In this document: piece by piece, positions 1-10,910 of the stretch
Layout of the letters: every line of letters begins with the position of its first letter
How positions within the stretch are numbered: position 1 is the first letter of the stretch
Source: Halopseudomonas maritima
Lineage (GTDB): Bacteria > Pseudomonadota > Gammaproteobacteria > Pseudomonadales > Pseudomonadaceae
Direction: 5' to 3'
DNA: 64,000 nt
Assembly (NCBI RefSeq): GCF_021545785.1
Contig: NZ_CP079801.1
Location: 930,001-994,000, forward strand
Notes under the pieces: generated by a model
Database searches by the model: none
What the model saw: only the letters and a program-made list of their open reading frames with translations
What the model was told of the DNA's origin: nothing
Position numbers and translations under genes: made by a program

Positions 1-1808
1 CTCTTCCACCGGCTTACCGTAGTTCAGCACGGCGTTTTCCAGCGTCAGACCATAGCGCTTGTCCAGGTCGGTGAAAGCAATGTTGAAACTCATCTGCTTG
101 CCCGCAGCTTTGGGGCCATTCAAGCGCACGGCCAGATAGTCAAAGAGCATTTCCGGGCTCATTTCGCGAATGGTATCCGGGCTGGCCGAGTTCACCCCAC
201 CGGCTGACGGCGTGCCATTGCGCAATTCGTACGCACCCTGCAGATAAACCGAGCGCCAGGTGCCGGCTTCAGCCTGGTAACCCAGTTGCTCGTAAGCATC
301 AGCCAACAGGTTCTTGGCTGCCTGGTTATCAGGTTCGGCATAGACCACGTGCTTAAGCGCCTCTGCCACCCAACGGTATTCACCCTTGTCGTAATCGGCA
401 CGTGCTCGCTCGATGATCGATGCTGCCCCACCCATGTACTCTACGTACTTCTTGGCAGCCGGCTCTGGCGGCAGATTATCAAGGCTTGACGGGTTGCCGT
501 CGTACCAGCCCATATAACGCTGATAAATAGCCCGCGCATTGTGACGCAAGGTGCCGTAGTAACCCCGGTTGGGCCAGAACTTGGCCAGCTCATCCGGCAG
601 CTCGATCATCTCGGAGATTTCCTCTCCGGTGTAGCCCTTGTTCAGCAGGTTGACCACCTGGTCGTGCATGTACTTGTAGAGGTCACGCTGCTTCTTCCAG
701 TAATCCACTACCCGCTCGTTTTCCCACATGGGCCAGTGGTGGCTCTGAAACTTAACCTGCACCTGATCGCCGTACAGCTCGATGGTTTCGTTCAGATACT
801 TGGCCCAGTTCAACGCATCACGCACCTGCGCGCCACGCAGGGTGAGGATGTTGTGCATGGTGTTGGTGGTGTTCTCGGCCATCCACATAGCGTTCATGTC
901 CGGGAACCAGGTGTTCATTTCTGCCGGCGCTTCAGTGCCCGGCGTCATTTGAAACACCATACGCACACCGTCAATCACTACCTCGGTGCCGGTTTCACTG
1001 ATACTGCGCGTTGGCTGCATCAGCGTAATGGTGCCCGTCGAGTTGGTCTGTCCCAGGCCGGCGTTGACACCACCGGTGGCATCACGCGGAAGCAGAGCGC
1101 CGTACATAAAGATAGCGCGCCGGCTCATGGCGTTACCGGCCAGCACCAGCTCGCTAACCGCATGCTCCATAAAGCCTTCCGGGGCAAGAATCTCGACCTT
1201 GCCGGCATCCACGTCTGCCTGCTTGACGATACCGCGCACCCCGCCGTAATGGTCCACGTGCGAGTGGCTGTAAATAACGCCAACTACCGGCCGCTCTCCC
1301 AGTTCCTCGGTCACCAGGTCGTAGGACGCCTTAGCGGTTTCGGCAGAAATGGCCGGGTCCAGTACGATCCAGCCCGTGTCACCCTTAACGTAGGTGATGT
1401 TGGCAATGTCATAACCGCGCACCTGCCAGATATTGTCGGTGACCTGGAATAGGCCGTACTGCACGTTAAGCTGTGCGTTACGCCACAGGCTGGGGTTGAC
1501 GGTATCGGGCGCCGGCTTATCCAGCCCGATGTACTTCGTGTAGCTGTCCATATCCCACACCACATCACCGGCCTCGTTACGAATGACCAGCGAATCGGGT
1601 TTGGCGACAAACCCCCGGGTGGCATCGTCGATATCACGTTCGTCATTGAAAGGCAGAAAATCGCGTACTGCAGCATTGGCGGCGCGCGTCGCATCAGTTG
1701 CCGGTTTGGCTGCCTCCGCTGCAAAACCGGCCGAGCTGAAGCCAAGCCCCAGACCTGCGGCGATGGCCAACAGCGGGCCAACCGCACGGGGTGTCTTAAA
1801 GTGGTTCA
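1..1808 (-). CDS. Linear alkylsulfatase (SdsA1/BDS1-like metallo-beta-lactamase), 3' end cut by window edge
   Basis: The reading frame runs open to the left edge (about 602 codons visible; the family is usually about 650). The N-terminus MNHFKTPRAVGPLLAIAAGL begins a Sec signal peptide ending near AGFAA, so the enzyme should be periplasmic or secreted. The zinc-binding motif SHSHVDHYGG lies near residue 180. Further on come the family's helical dimerisation region (AEPDNQAAKNLLADAYEQLG, about residue 430) and the beginning of an SCP2-like tail (SPEMLFDYLAVRLNGPKAAG) that runs out of the window. Homologues hydrolyse primary alkyl sulfates such as SDS to alcohol and sulfate. Start chosen at the ATG preceded by GGAGG. 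The plus-strand neighbour is divergent. Sure of the family; the exact substrate is inferred. Confidence 0.93.
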
Positions 1809-1966
1809 TTCCAGACCTCCATGGAAAGTAAAAACGCCGAGAGCCCTCGAGCTTTTCCAACTTTAGTACACTTAGCCCTCAACTCAAGTGCCGAAGCTGA
1901 TTTAAAACTGCCCATCGAGGCTTCTGTTTCGGCCTTTTCAACCGACCTTTTCTGCGGAGCCGTGTC

Positions 1967-3019
1967 ATGCCCGAACTGTCGCCGGTCCTGATCGAACAAC
2001 GCGGCCAGATTGGCCACCTCACCCTCAACCGCCCTGCCGGGCTCAACGCTTTGAACCTGGAGATGGTGCGTCTGCTGCACCGCCAACTGCTGGCCTGGGC
2101 TGAAGACTCGACCATTCGAGCGGTGGTGCTGCGTGGCGCCGGTGAGCGGGCCTTTTGTGCCGGTGGCGACATTCGCAGCACCTACGACAGCTATCTGGCC
2201 GGCCATGCTGACGCGGCTGATGCCTTCTTCAGTGAGGAATACGCACTGGATGCGTGCCTGCACGCCTATCCCAAGCCGGTGTTGGCCATCATGGACGGTT
2301 TTGTACTGGGCGGCGGCATGGGTCTGGGGCAAGGCTCCAGCATTCGCGTGATCACTGAGCGCTCGCGCCTGGGCATGCCGGAAACCGCGATTGGCTATTT
2401 CCCGGATGTTGGCGGCAGCTATTTTCTCTCGCGTCTGCCAGGGGAACTGGGCACCTACCTTGGAGTGACCGGCCAGCACATTGGCGCCGCCGACGCGCTG
2501 TATGCCGGACTGGCAGACCACTGCCTGGATAGCAGCCAACTGGCCTCCCTGGATCAGTTGCTGGACCAGTTTGACGGCTACGACAGCAGCCTGCAGGAGC
2601 AAATCAGTCAGTTGCCAGCCTGCGACCTGCCTGCCCCGGAACTGGCCAGCCTGAAGCCGGCGATCGATCTGCACTTCAGCCAGCCGGACATCGCGGCCAT
2701 TCGCGCCTCACTGGCCAGAGAGCAGCGCCCTGAGATGGTCGACTGGGCCCATCGTACCCTCGACATCATCGACAGCCGCTCACCTCTGGCCATGGCGGTA
2801 ACCTTGGAACTGCTGCGCCGGGGCCGCGCACTACCGCTGGCCGATTGCTTTGCATTGGAGTTGCATCTGGGCCGCCAGTGGTTCGAGAAAGGCAACATTA
2901 TGGAAGGCGTACGCGCCCTGCTGGTCGACAAGGACAAGCAGCCGCGTTGGCAGCCAGCCCATATCGACCAGTTGGACCCGGCGGCCATCACCGCTTTGTT
3001 TGCCGGGTTTGAGCGCTAG
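1967..3019 (+). CDS. 3-hydroxyisobutyryl-CoA hydrolase / enoyl-CoA hydratase-isomerase family protein
   Basis: A 350-residue crotonase-fold protein, the length of the hydrolase (HIBCH) subgroup rather than the roughly 260 residues of ordinary enoyl-CoA hydratases. Oxyanion-hole segments are FCAGGDIR (about residue 65) and LGGGMGLGQGSSIR. The stretch MPETAIGYFPDVGGSYFL is typical of 3-hydroxyisobutyryl-CoA hydrolase, which releases 3-hydroxyisobutyrate in valine catabolism. No signal peptide; cytoplasmic. No other branched-chain catabolic genes lie in the window, so the pathway assignment rests on the family alone. GGAG stands 8 bases before the ATG. It ends at a hairpin terminator shared with clpB. 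Confidence 0.85.
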   Translation: MPELSPVLIEQRGQIGHLTLNRPAGLNALNLEMVRLLHRQLLAWAEDSTIRAVVLRGAGERAFCAGGDIRSTYDSYLAGHADAADAFFSEEYALDACLHAYPKPVLAIMDGFVLGGGMGLGQGSSIRVITERSRLGMPETAIGYFPDVGGSYFLSRLPGELGTYLGVTGQHIGAADALYAGLADHCLDSSQLASLDQLLDQFDGYDSSLQEQISQLPACDLPAPELASLKPAIDLHFSQPDIAAIRASLAREQRPEMVDWAHRTLDIIDSRSPLAMAVTLELLRRGRALPLADCFALELHLGRQWFEKGNIMEGVRALLVDKDKQPRWQPAHIDQLDPAAITALFAGFER

Positions 3020-3023
3020 GAGA

Positions 3024-3057
3024 AAGCCCCGCGCGGCTTCCCGTGCGGGGCTTTTTT
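3024..3057. terminator. Bidirectional rho-independent terminator (HIBCH-type gene / clpB)
   Basis: AAGCCCCGC and GCGGGGCTT form the stem, followed by a T-run on the plus strand and preceded by A residues that serve the minus strand. It lies between two convergent genes, 5 bases after one stop and 15 before the other. Confidence 0.85.
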
Positions 3058-3071
3058 CACCACAACGCTAA

Positions 3072-5639
<2,568 letters not shown>

Positions 5640-5709
5640 GAGTAACGGTCCTCTCATCTGTGCCCGACCACGCACACGGCGGCAGGCAAATTCATCTGTG
5701 ATGACAGAG

Positions 5710-5737
5710 TAATAGGGACGATTATTGCGCTTTCAAG
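5710..5737 (-). promoter_or_regulatory. Sigma-32 (heat-shock) promoter of clpB
   Basis: On the minus strand CTTGAAA (5737-5731) is followed after 13 bases by CCCTATTA (5717-5710), close to the RpoH consensus CTTGAAA / CCCATNT. It ends about 70 bases upstream of the clpB start, in the pgeF-clpB gap. Confidence 0.75.
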
Positions 5738-5775
5738 TAACCACAAAACAAAAGTGGTCAATTTTTTGTCGCCTT

Positions 5776-6519
5776 TTAGCCGGCGACTGATGGCTCCAGC
5801 CAGATGAGGGAGGCAAAGCGTCCGGTCTGGCCGTCGCGGCGGTAGGAGAAGAAGCGCGCCGCATCTGACCAGGTGCACTCCTCGCCGCCGTAGACCTGAC
5901 GCACACCGACATCAGCCAAGCGCTGACGGGCGAGCTGGTAGAGGTCGGCAAACCAGTGCCCTTCACGCTCCGCCGGGGTAAAGGCACTGGCTGCGCGGGC
6001 ATCGACCTTAGTGAAAGCCTCACGTACCTCCGCCCCCACCTCAAAGGCGGTCGGACCAATGGCGGGGCCGAGCCAAACCAGCAACTCACTGGCCGAGCCA
6101 CCGAGCCGGCGCACGGTCTGCTCCAGCACCCCATCAAGCAATCCTCGCCAGCCCGCATGGGCAGCGGCAACACGACTGCCCTCGCGATCGCAGAACAAGA
6201 CCGGCAAGCAGTCAGCGGTCATGATGGTGCAGGCAATACCCGACTGGTCGGTCCAGCTGGCATCCGCCTCAAGTACCTGGGTCGGGTCCGCCTTGCATAC
6301 CTCGATGCCGTGCACCTGGCTCAGCCAGGCGGGCTGACACCCCAGCACTCGCTCCAGCTCGGCCCGGTTGGCGGCAACGTGGGCAGGGTCATCACCCACA
6401 TGGTCACCCAGGTTGAACCCTTTCCACATGCCCTGGCTGCAGCCGCCCCGGCGCGTGGTAATGCAGGTGCGTACGTGCGCTGGCACAGGCCACTCGGCAC
6501 TGATCCACTGCATGCTCAT
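5776..6519 (-). CDS. pgeF: Peptidoglycan editing factor PgeF (YfiH, purine nucleoside phosphorylase fold)
   Basis: 247 residues of the COG1496/YfiH family, which prevents mis-incorporation of L-Ser/Gly at position 2 of the peptidoglycan stem peptide and belongs to the multicopper/laccase-like purine nucleosidase family. Metal-binding and active-site motifs are visible: LSQVHGIEV, TADCLPVLFCD and AAHAGWRG, then WLGPAIGP. Its ATG overlaps the rluD stop as ATGA, so translation is probably coupled; a second in-frame ATG two codons later (MSM) could also be used. The rluD-pgeF-clpB order is conserved in pseudomonads. Confidence 0.93.
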   Translation of the reverse strand: MSMQWISAEWPVPAHVRTCITTRRGGCSQGMWKGFNLGDHVGDDPAHVAANRAELERVLGCQPAWLSQVHGIEVCKADPTQVLEADASWTDQSGIACTIMTADCLPVLFCDREGSRVAAAHAGWRGLLDGVLEQTVRRLGGSASELLVWLGPAIGPTAFEVGAEVREAFTKVDARAASAFTPAEREGHWFADLYQLARQRLADVGVRQVYGGEECTWSDAARFFSYRRDGQTGRFASLIWLEPSVAG

Positions 6520-7475
6520 TCGGCGATCTCACCATCCTCGCGCAGCAATGCCAGCAGGTGCTGCATATCTTCGGGCAGCGGCACTTGCCAGCTCATGTGG
6601 CGGCCGTCGTCGGGGTGTTCCAGCTCCAGGCGGCGTGCGTGCAACGCCTGACGCGGGAACTCGCGCAACTCCTTAATCAGTTCAGGGCTTGCACCTGGCG
6701 GGATGCGCAGGCGCCCGCCATACACCGGGTCACCCACCAGCGGAAAGTGGATATAGCTCATGTGTACACGGATCTGGTGCGTACGTCCGGTTTCCAGCTT
6801 GACCTTAACGTGGGTATGGGCGCGAAAGCGGTTGATCACGCGATAGTGACTGATCGCCTGCTTGCCACCGGCGACCACCGCCATCTTCTGGCGCTGGGTG
6901 CCGTGCCGGGCAATCGGCTGATCCACCTTGCCACCGGCCGTCATGACACCGGTAACCACGCACTCGTATTCGCGGCTGACCGTGCGCGCCTGCAGCTGGG
7001 CCACCAGATCGGTCTGCGACTCGATGGTTTTGGCGACCACCATCAGGCCGGTGGTGTCTTTATCCAGGCGGTGCACGATGCCCGCACGCGGCACTTTGGC
7101 CAGCTCCGGGCAGTGGTGCAACAGCGCGTTCAGCAGCGTCCCGTCCTGGTGTCCGGCCGCAGGGTGCACCACCAGACCCGCGGGCTTGTTGATCACCAGC
7201 AGGGCAGTGTCTTCGTACAGAATGTCCAGTTCAATCGCTTCAGCCTGCCACTCGCCCTGCACTTCGCGCTCGGCATCCAGGGTCAGATTCTCACCGCCAT
7301 ATACGCTGTCGCGCGTGCGCTTGCGCTCGCCATCCACCAGCAGGCTGCCATCCTTGATCCAGCCCTGCAGGCGCGAACGTGAGAAGTCCGGGAACAATTG
7401 CGCAGCAACCTGGTCAAGGCGTTGACCGCCCGACTCCGGGCTGACCTGTGCGGACAAACGAATACGATCTGACAT
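6516..7475 (-). CDS. rluD: 23S rRNA pseudouridine(1911/1915/1917) synthase RluD
   Basis: 319 residues from the start MSDRIRLSAQ; a farther upstream in-frame start would add 35 poorly conserved residues. An S4 RNA-binding domain comes first (about residues 15-75, RLDQVAAQLFPDFSRSRL). The RluA-type catalytic domain follows, with the motif HRLDKDTTG and catalytic Asp at residue 138. The C-terminus has the usual GRTHQIRVH segment. It makes three pseudouridines in helix 69 of 23S rRNA. First gene of the rluD-pgeF pair and divergent from bamD across 180 bases, as in P. aeruginosa. Confidence 0.96.
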   Translation of the reverse strand: MSDRIRLSAQVSPESGGQRLDQVAAQLFPDFSRSRLQGWIKDGSLLVDGERKRTRDSVYGGENLTLDAEREVQGEWQAEAIELDILYEDTALLVINKPAGLVVHPAAGHQDGTLLNALLHHCPELAKVPRAGIVHRLDKDTTGLMVVAKTIESQTDLVAQLQARTVSREYECVVTGVMTAGGKVDQPIARHGTQRQKMAVVAGGKQAISHYRVINRFRAHTHVKVKLETGRTHQIRVHMSYIHFPLVGDPVYGGRLRIPPGASPELIKELREFPRQALHARRLELEHPDDGRHMSWQVPLPEDMQHLLALLREDGEIAE

Positions 7476-7655
7476 GGGGAACTCACTGGAGGGCGTGGCG
7501 CGCCGACGACGGCCCAAATCGCTTTTTGGATTCAACCGGGCGCTGTGGTTAAATACGGCCTGTCCGGGCTCTCCGGGCAAGGCTGCAAAGGCCCCAAACT
7601 ATAACAGGACGGCCGCACTGGAAACAGCGCGACTCGCCCATTCGGATGTCATGAT

Positions 7656-8645
7656 ATGTCGCTGAAACATCTGCTGCTGGTCGGCGCACTGGCACTGCTG
7701 GCCGCGTGCTCCTCCAACGCCCCGGTCATTGACGAGTCGCTCAGCGAGTCTGAGCTGTACCGCAAGGCCCAGGTAGACCTGGACGCCAAGAACTACGGCG
7801 CCGCCGTTGAAACCCTGCGCGCGCTGGAAGCCCGCTACCCCTTCGGCCGCTACGCGGACCAGGCCCAGCTCGAACTGATCTACGCCTACTATCAGAATGT
7901 CGAGGCCGAAGCTGCCACCGCTTCAGCTGATCGCTTCATCCGTCTGCATCCGACCCACCCGAACGTTGACTACGCCTACTACATTCGTGGCCTGGCGTCA
8001 TTCAACCGCGACCGCGGCATCATCGAGCGCTTTTTGCCGCTGGACATGACCCGTCGCGACCCGGGCGCCGCCCGTGACTCGTTCAATGACTTCGCCCAGC
8101 TGATCAACCGCTACCCGAACAGCCAGTACGCCCCCGACGCCCGTGCGCGCATGGTCTATCTGCGCAACCTGCTGGCGGCCTACGATGTCAACGTGGGTCA
8201 CTACTACCTCAAGCGTGGCGCCTACCTGGCCGCCGCCAACCGTGGCCGCTATATCGTCGAGAATTTCCAGCAAACCCCGGCGGTAGGTGACGGACTGGCC
8301 CTGATGGTTGCCGGCTACGATCGCCTGGCCATGTATGACCTGGCCGAGAGTGCGCTGCAGACCCTGCAGCAGAACTACCCAGAGCACCCCGCCCTGGTTG
8401 ATGGCAAATTCAAGCATCACGTAGAGCCGGCGCAAGCCGAGATGGACTGGCTGGAAGCCACCTCGGTTGGCATGATCGACGCCGTTACCGCACCGCCGCC
8501 ACGCATGGCCAAGACCCAGATGGAACGGGAAATGGACCGCCAGTACCAGAACGCCGTAGACGCCCTGCCCCGCGAAATCCGCGTCGGCGGCCAAGAGGCC
8601 CATCGCAGCTTCTGGAACAAACTCACCTTTGGTCTGATCGACTGA
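7656..8645 (+). CDS. bamD: Outer-membrane assembly lipoprotein BamD (ComL)
   Basis: 329 residues with a lipoprotein signal ending LLAAC, lipidated Cys at residue 18. Tetratricopeptide repeats follow (SELYRKAQVDLDAKNYGAAV and later AYYIRGLASF, RMVYLRNLLAAYDVNVGHYY). BamD is the essential lipoprotein partner of BamA in the machine that folds outer-membrane proteins. The C-terminal 60 residues (from about MDWLEATSVG) are the less conserved pseudomonad extension. Followed by a long perfect hairpin terminator. Confidence 0.96.
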   Translation: MSLKHLLLVGALALLAACSSNAPVIDESLSESELYRKAQVDLDAKNYGAAVETLRALEARYPFGRYADQAQLELIYAYYQNVEAEAATASADRFIRLHPTHPNVDYAYYIRGLASFNRDRGIIERFLPLDMTRRDPGAARDSFNDFAQLINRYPNSQYAPDARARMVYLRNLLAAYDVNVGHYYLKRGAYLAAANRGRYIVENFQQTPAVGDGLALMVAGYDRLAMYDLAESALQTLQQNYPEHPALVDGKFKHHVEPAQAEMDWLEATSVGMIDAVTAPPPRMAKTQMEREMDRQYQNAVDALPREIRVGGQEAHRSFWNKLTFGLID

Positions 8646-8653
8646 GGTACGCC

Positions 8654-8700
8654 CCACAAAAAAGCCCGCCACGGCGAATGCCTGGCGGGCTTTTTTGTGG
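8654..8700. terminator. Strong bidirectional terminator after bamD
   Basis: A perfect 18-base stem: CCACAAAAAAGCCCGCCA at 8654-8671 pairs with 8683-8700 around an 11-base loop, with a T6 run on one side and A6 on the other. Confidence 0.92.
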
Positions 8701-8791
8701 AGGCTGGAGGCTGGAGGCTGGAGGCTGGAGGCTGGAGGCTGGAGGCTGGAGGCTGGAGGCTGGAGGCTGGAGGCTGGAGGCTGGAGGCTGG
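8701..8791. repeat. Tandem heptamer array, 13 exact copies of AGGCTGG
   Basis: Thirteen uninterrupted, identical 7-base units fill 91 bases immediately after the bamD terminator. Because 7 is not a multiple of 3 and no gene covers it, the array is non-coding. A related array of the same unit occurs at 29228, where it is followed by degenerate units. Confidence 0.97.
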
Positions 8792-8858
8792 AAAGCGTAA
8801 ATCCGGTGCACAGCCCGCCAAGCGGGAGCTGGGCTAAACCTCGCTACCTGAAACACGC

Positions 8859-8888
8859 CAGACTGCTTCAAGCCTTCAGCCTTCAGCC
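8859..8888. repeat. Inverted degenerate heptamer arm ending in CAGACTGCTT
   Basis: CAGACTGCTTCAAGCC is followed by two TTCAGCC units. Read on the minus strand these are GGCTGAA heptamers running into GCTTGAAGCAGTCTG, the same arm seen at 29284-29300. Together with 8701-8791 it brackets about 67 bases of unique sequence in an inverted arrangement. Confidence 0.7.
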
Positions 8889-8906
8889 GCGCGCCCTTCG
8901 GGCGCG

Positions 8907-10538
8907 CTAGTCCTCCATCCCCCACCCAGAAGTAATCGGATAACGGCGATCACGACCAAAGCCACGCTGGGTGATGCGCGCACCCACCGCCGCCTGGCGG
9001 CGTTTGTATTCGTTGAGATCAACCAGCCGGACAACGCGCTTGACGATATCTTCCTCGAAGCCGGCGGCAACAATCGCGCTGGCAGACAGATCGTGTTCGA
9101 TGTACAGACGTAGAATCTCGTCCAGCACCGGATAGGGTGGCAGCGAGTCTTCGTCCTTCTGGTCGGGTGCCAGCTCGGCGGACGGCGGGCGATCGATAAC
9201 CCGCTGCGGAATGGCTGGCCCCAGGGTGTTGCGGTACTCGGCCAGTCTGAAGACCAGCGTCTTTGGTACATCCTTGAGCACGTCAAAGCCGCCGGCCATG
9301 TCGCCGTACAGAGTGGCGTACCCCACAGCCATCTCACTCTTGTTACCCGTCGTCAACACCAAGGCGCCGGTCTTGTTAGACAGCGCCATCAACAGCGTGC
9401 CACGGCAGCGCGCCTGCAGGTTCTCCTCGGTGGTGTCGCGCGGCAACCCTTCGAACACCGGCTCCAGCGTTTGCATAAACGCCTCCACCATAGGCGCAAT
9501 GGGCAGCACGCGGTAATGCACATGCAGGGTCCGCGCCTGGGCCTCGGCGTCTTCCAGACTCATGCCCGAGGTATAGTGATACGGCATCATCACCGCCTCT
9601 ACCCGCTCAGCGCCCAGCGCATCCACCGCCACGGCCAGGGTCAAGGCCGAGTCGATGCCACCGGAGAGCCCCAGCACCACACCCTTGAAACCATTCTTGT
9701 TGACGTAGTCCCGCACGCCGGTCACCAGCGCCTGGTAAACACTCGCCTCCAGCTCGGGCATGGCGGCCACGGCGCCCTGGCGCAGACGCACCTGGGTATC
9801 GTCAAAGTGCACGTCCACCGGGTACAGGCCTTCGGTAAAGGCCTCGACGCGGCAGGCGATCTGCCCGTCGGCGCCAACCGCTACCGAGCCACCATCAAAC
9901 ACCAGTTCGTCCTGGGCGCCCACCTGGTTAACGTAGACAATCGGCATGCCGCCTTCGGCAGCGCGGCCAGCCAGCATCACCTCACGCTCACGCTGCTTGT
10001 CCATATGGAAGGGCGAGGCGTTGAGGTTGAGCATCAAGCGCGCGCCCGCCTCCCGCGCCTGCGCCATCGGCTGCGGGTGCCAGATGTCTTCACAGACCGT
10101 GATCGCGACCGGCAGCCCGTCGATCTCCAGGGTGCAGCAGTCGCTGCCTTCGGTGAAGTAGCGTTTTTCGTCAAACACCCGGTAGTTGGGAAGCTGTTGC
10201 TTGGCGTAGGAGGCCAGCAGACGCCCATCGGCTATGACAGCGGCCTTGTTATAGCAAACCTCGCCTTCCTGCCACGGATAGCCAACTACCATATAAATAC
10301 CGTCGACCTCTGCACAAAGGCGCTCCAGCGCGCGATTGATGCGCGCCTGCATGCTGGAACGCAGCAGCAGGTCTTCCGGTGGATAGCCACATAGCGACAG
10401 TTCGGGGAATACGATAGCCCGCGCGCCCAGCTCGTCACGGGCGTGCCGGGCGGCCTCGATGATGCGCTGCAGATTCCCCGGGATGTCGCCCACGCGCATA
10501 TTCAGCTGGGCCATCACGATGCGCAATGTCGCCGTCAT
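8907..10538 (-). CDS. nadE: Glutamine-dependent NAD+ synthetase
   Basis: 543 residues in two parts. The N-terminal nitrilase-type glutaminase domain (about 1-260) shows Glu in FPELSLCGYPPEDLL, and Cys in ITVCEDIWHPQP. The C-terminal ATP-pyrophosphatase synthetase domain carries the P-loop LGLSGGIDSALT (about 290). It amidates deamido-NAD+ to NAD+ using ammonia channelled from glutamine. The long form differs from the short ammonia-dependent NadE. Its stop overlaps a GC-rich hairpin (8889-8907) with no T-run. The gene faces bamD and is divergent from the PP0621-like gene. Confidence 0.96.
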   Translation of the reverse strand: MTATLRIVMAQLNMRVGDIPGNLQRIIEAARHARDELGARAIVFPELSLCGYPPEDLLLRSSMQARINRALERLCAEVDGIYMVVGYPWQEGEVCYNKAAVIADGRLLASYAKQQLPNYRVFDEKRYFTEGSDCCTLEIDGLPVAITVCEDIWHPQPMAQAREAGARLMLNLNASPFHMDKQREREVMLAGRAAEGGMPIVYVNQVGAQDELVFDGGSVAVGADGQIACRVEAFTEGLYPVDVHFDDTQVRLRQGAVAAMPELEASVYQALVTGVRDYVNKNGFKGVVLGLSGGIDSALTLAVAVDALGAERVEAVMMPYHYTSGMSLEDAEAQARTLHVHYRVLPIAPMVEAFMQTLEPVFEGLPRDTTEENLQARCRGTLLMALSNKTGALVLTTGNKSEMAVGYATLYGDMAGGFDVLKDVPKTLVFRLAEYRNTLGPAIPQRVIDRPPSAELAPDQKDEDSLPPYPVLDEILRLYIEHDLSASAIVAAGFEEDIVKRVVRLVDLNEYKRRQAAVGARITQRGFGRDRRYPITSGWGMED

Positions 10539-10667
10539 GTTGCTTCTCCTGACTCAAGATGCGGCCTATTGTCCGGCAAGCGCTGCGCACCCGCAATCGC
10601 AACATGGCTTTGGCGGCGCCGGGCCTTGGGCTACACTGGAGCCCCTTAATCGACACAAGCCTGCTTC

Positions 10668-10910
10668 ATGGGACTGATCAAACTCATCATTCTTGCCCTG
10701 CTGGTGTGGTTCGCCCTGCGCCTGTGGCGCGGCCTGCAGCAACAGCAGGTGCAACAGCGCCGGCAACAAAACGCGCGCGCGCAGCAGGAGCCGTCGCTAA
10801 TGGTGCAGTGCGCCCAGTGCCAGATTCACCTGCCACAGGACAGCGCCCTGCGCGCCAACGACCATTGGTATTGCTGCGCGGAACACCGTGATGCACACCG
10901 TCATCGCTGA
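10668..10910 (+). CDS. PP0621-family small protein with Cys-rich C-terminus
   Basis: 80 residues: one hydrophobic N-terminal helix (LIKLIILALLVWFALRLW), a Gln/Arg-rich linker, then a Cys-rich module (VQCAQCQIHLP and WYCCAEHRDAHRHR) that looks like a small metal-binding knuckle. The family is known from pseudomonads next to pilS, as here; no function is established. It overlaps the pilS start by about 20 bases and is probably co-transcribed with pilS-pilR. Confidence 0.8.
   Translation: MGLIKLIILALLVWFALRLWRGLQQQQVQQRRQQNARAQQEPSLMVQCAQCQIHLPQDSALRANDHWYCCAEHRDAHRHR

Noticed and set aside
541..1452. 303-codon plus-strand frame near the left edge
   Set aside because: Shadow of the alkylsulfatase, whose minus-strand frame is open to the edge and contains the zinc motif.
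5745..5772. Inverted repeat ACCAC..GTGGT followed by T-run near pgeF
   Set aside because: Stem of only 5 bases with a 9-base loop, and the T-run is on the plus strand where no gene ends.
8701..8791. Possible CRISPR or coding tandem repeat
   Set aside because: Units of 7 bases without spacers and no cas genes; the frame read through them is low-complexity Gly/Trp/Arg/Leu-type sequence with no start.
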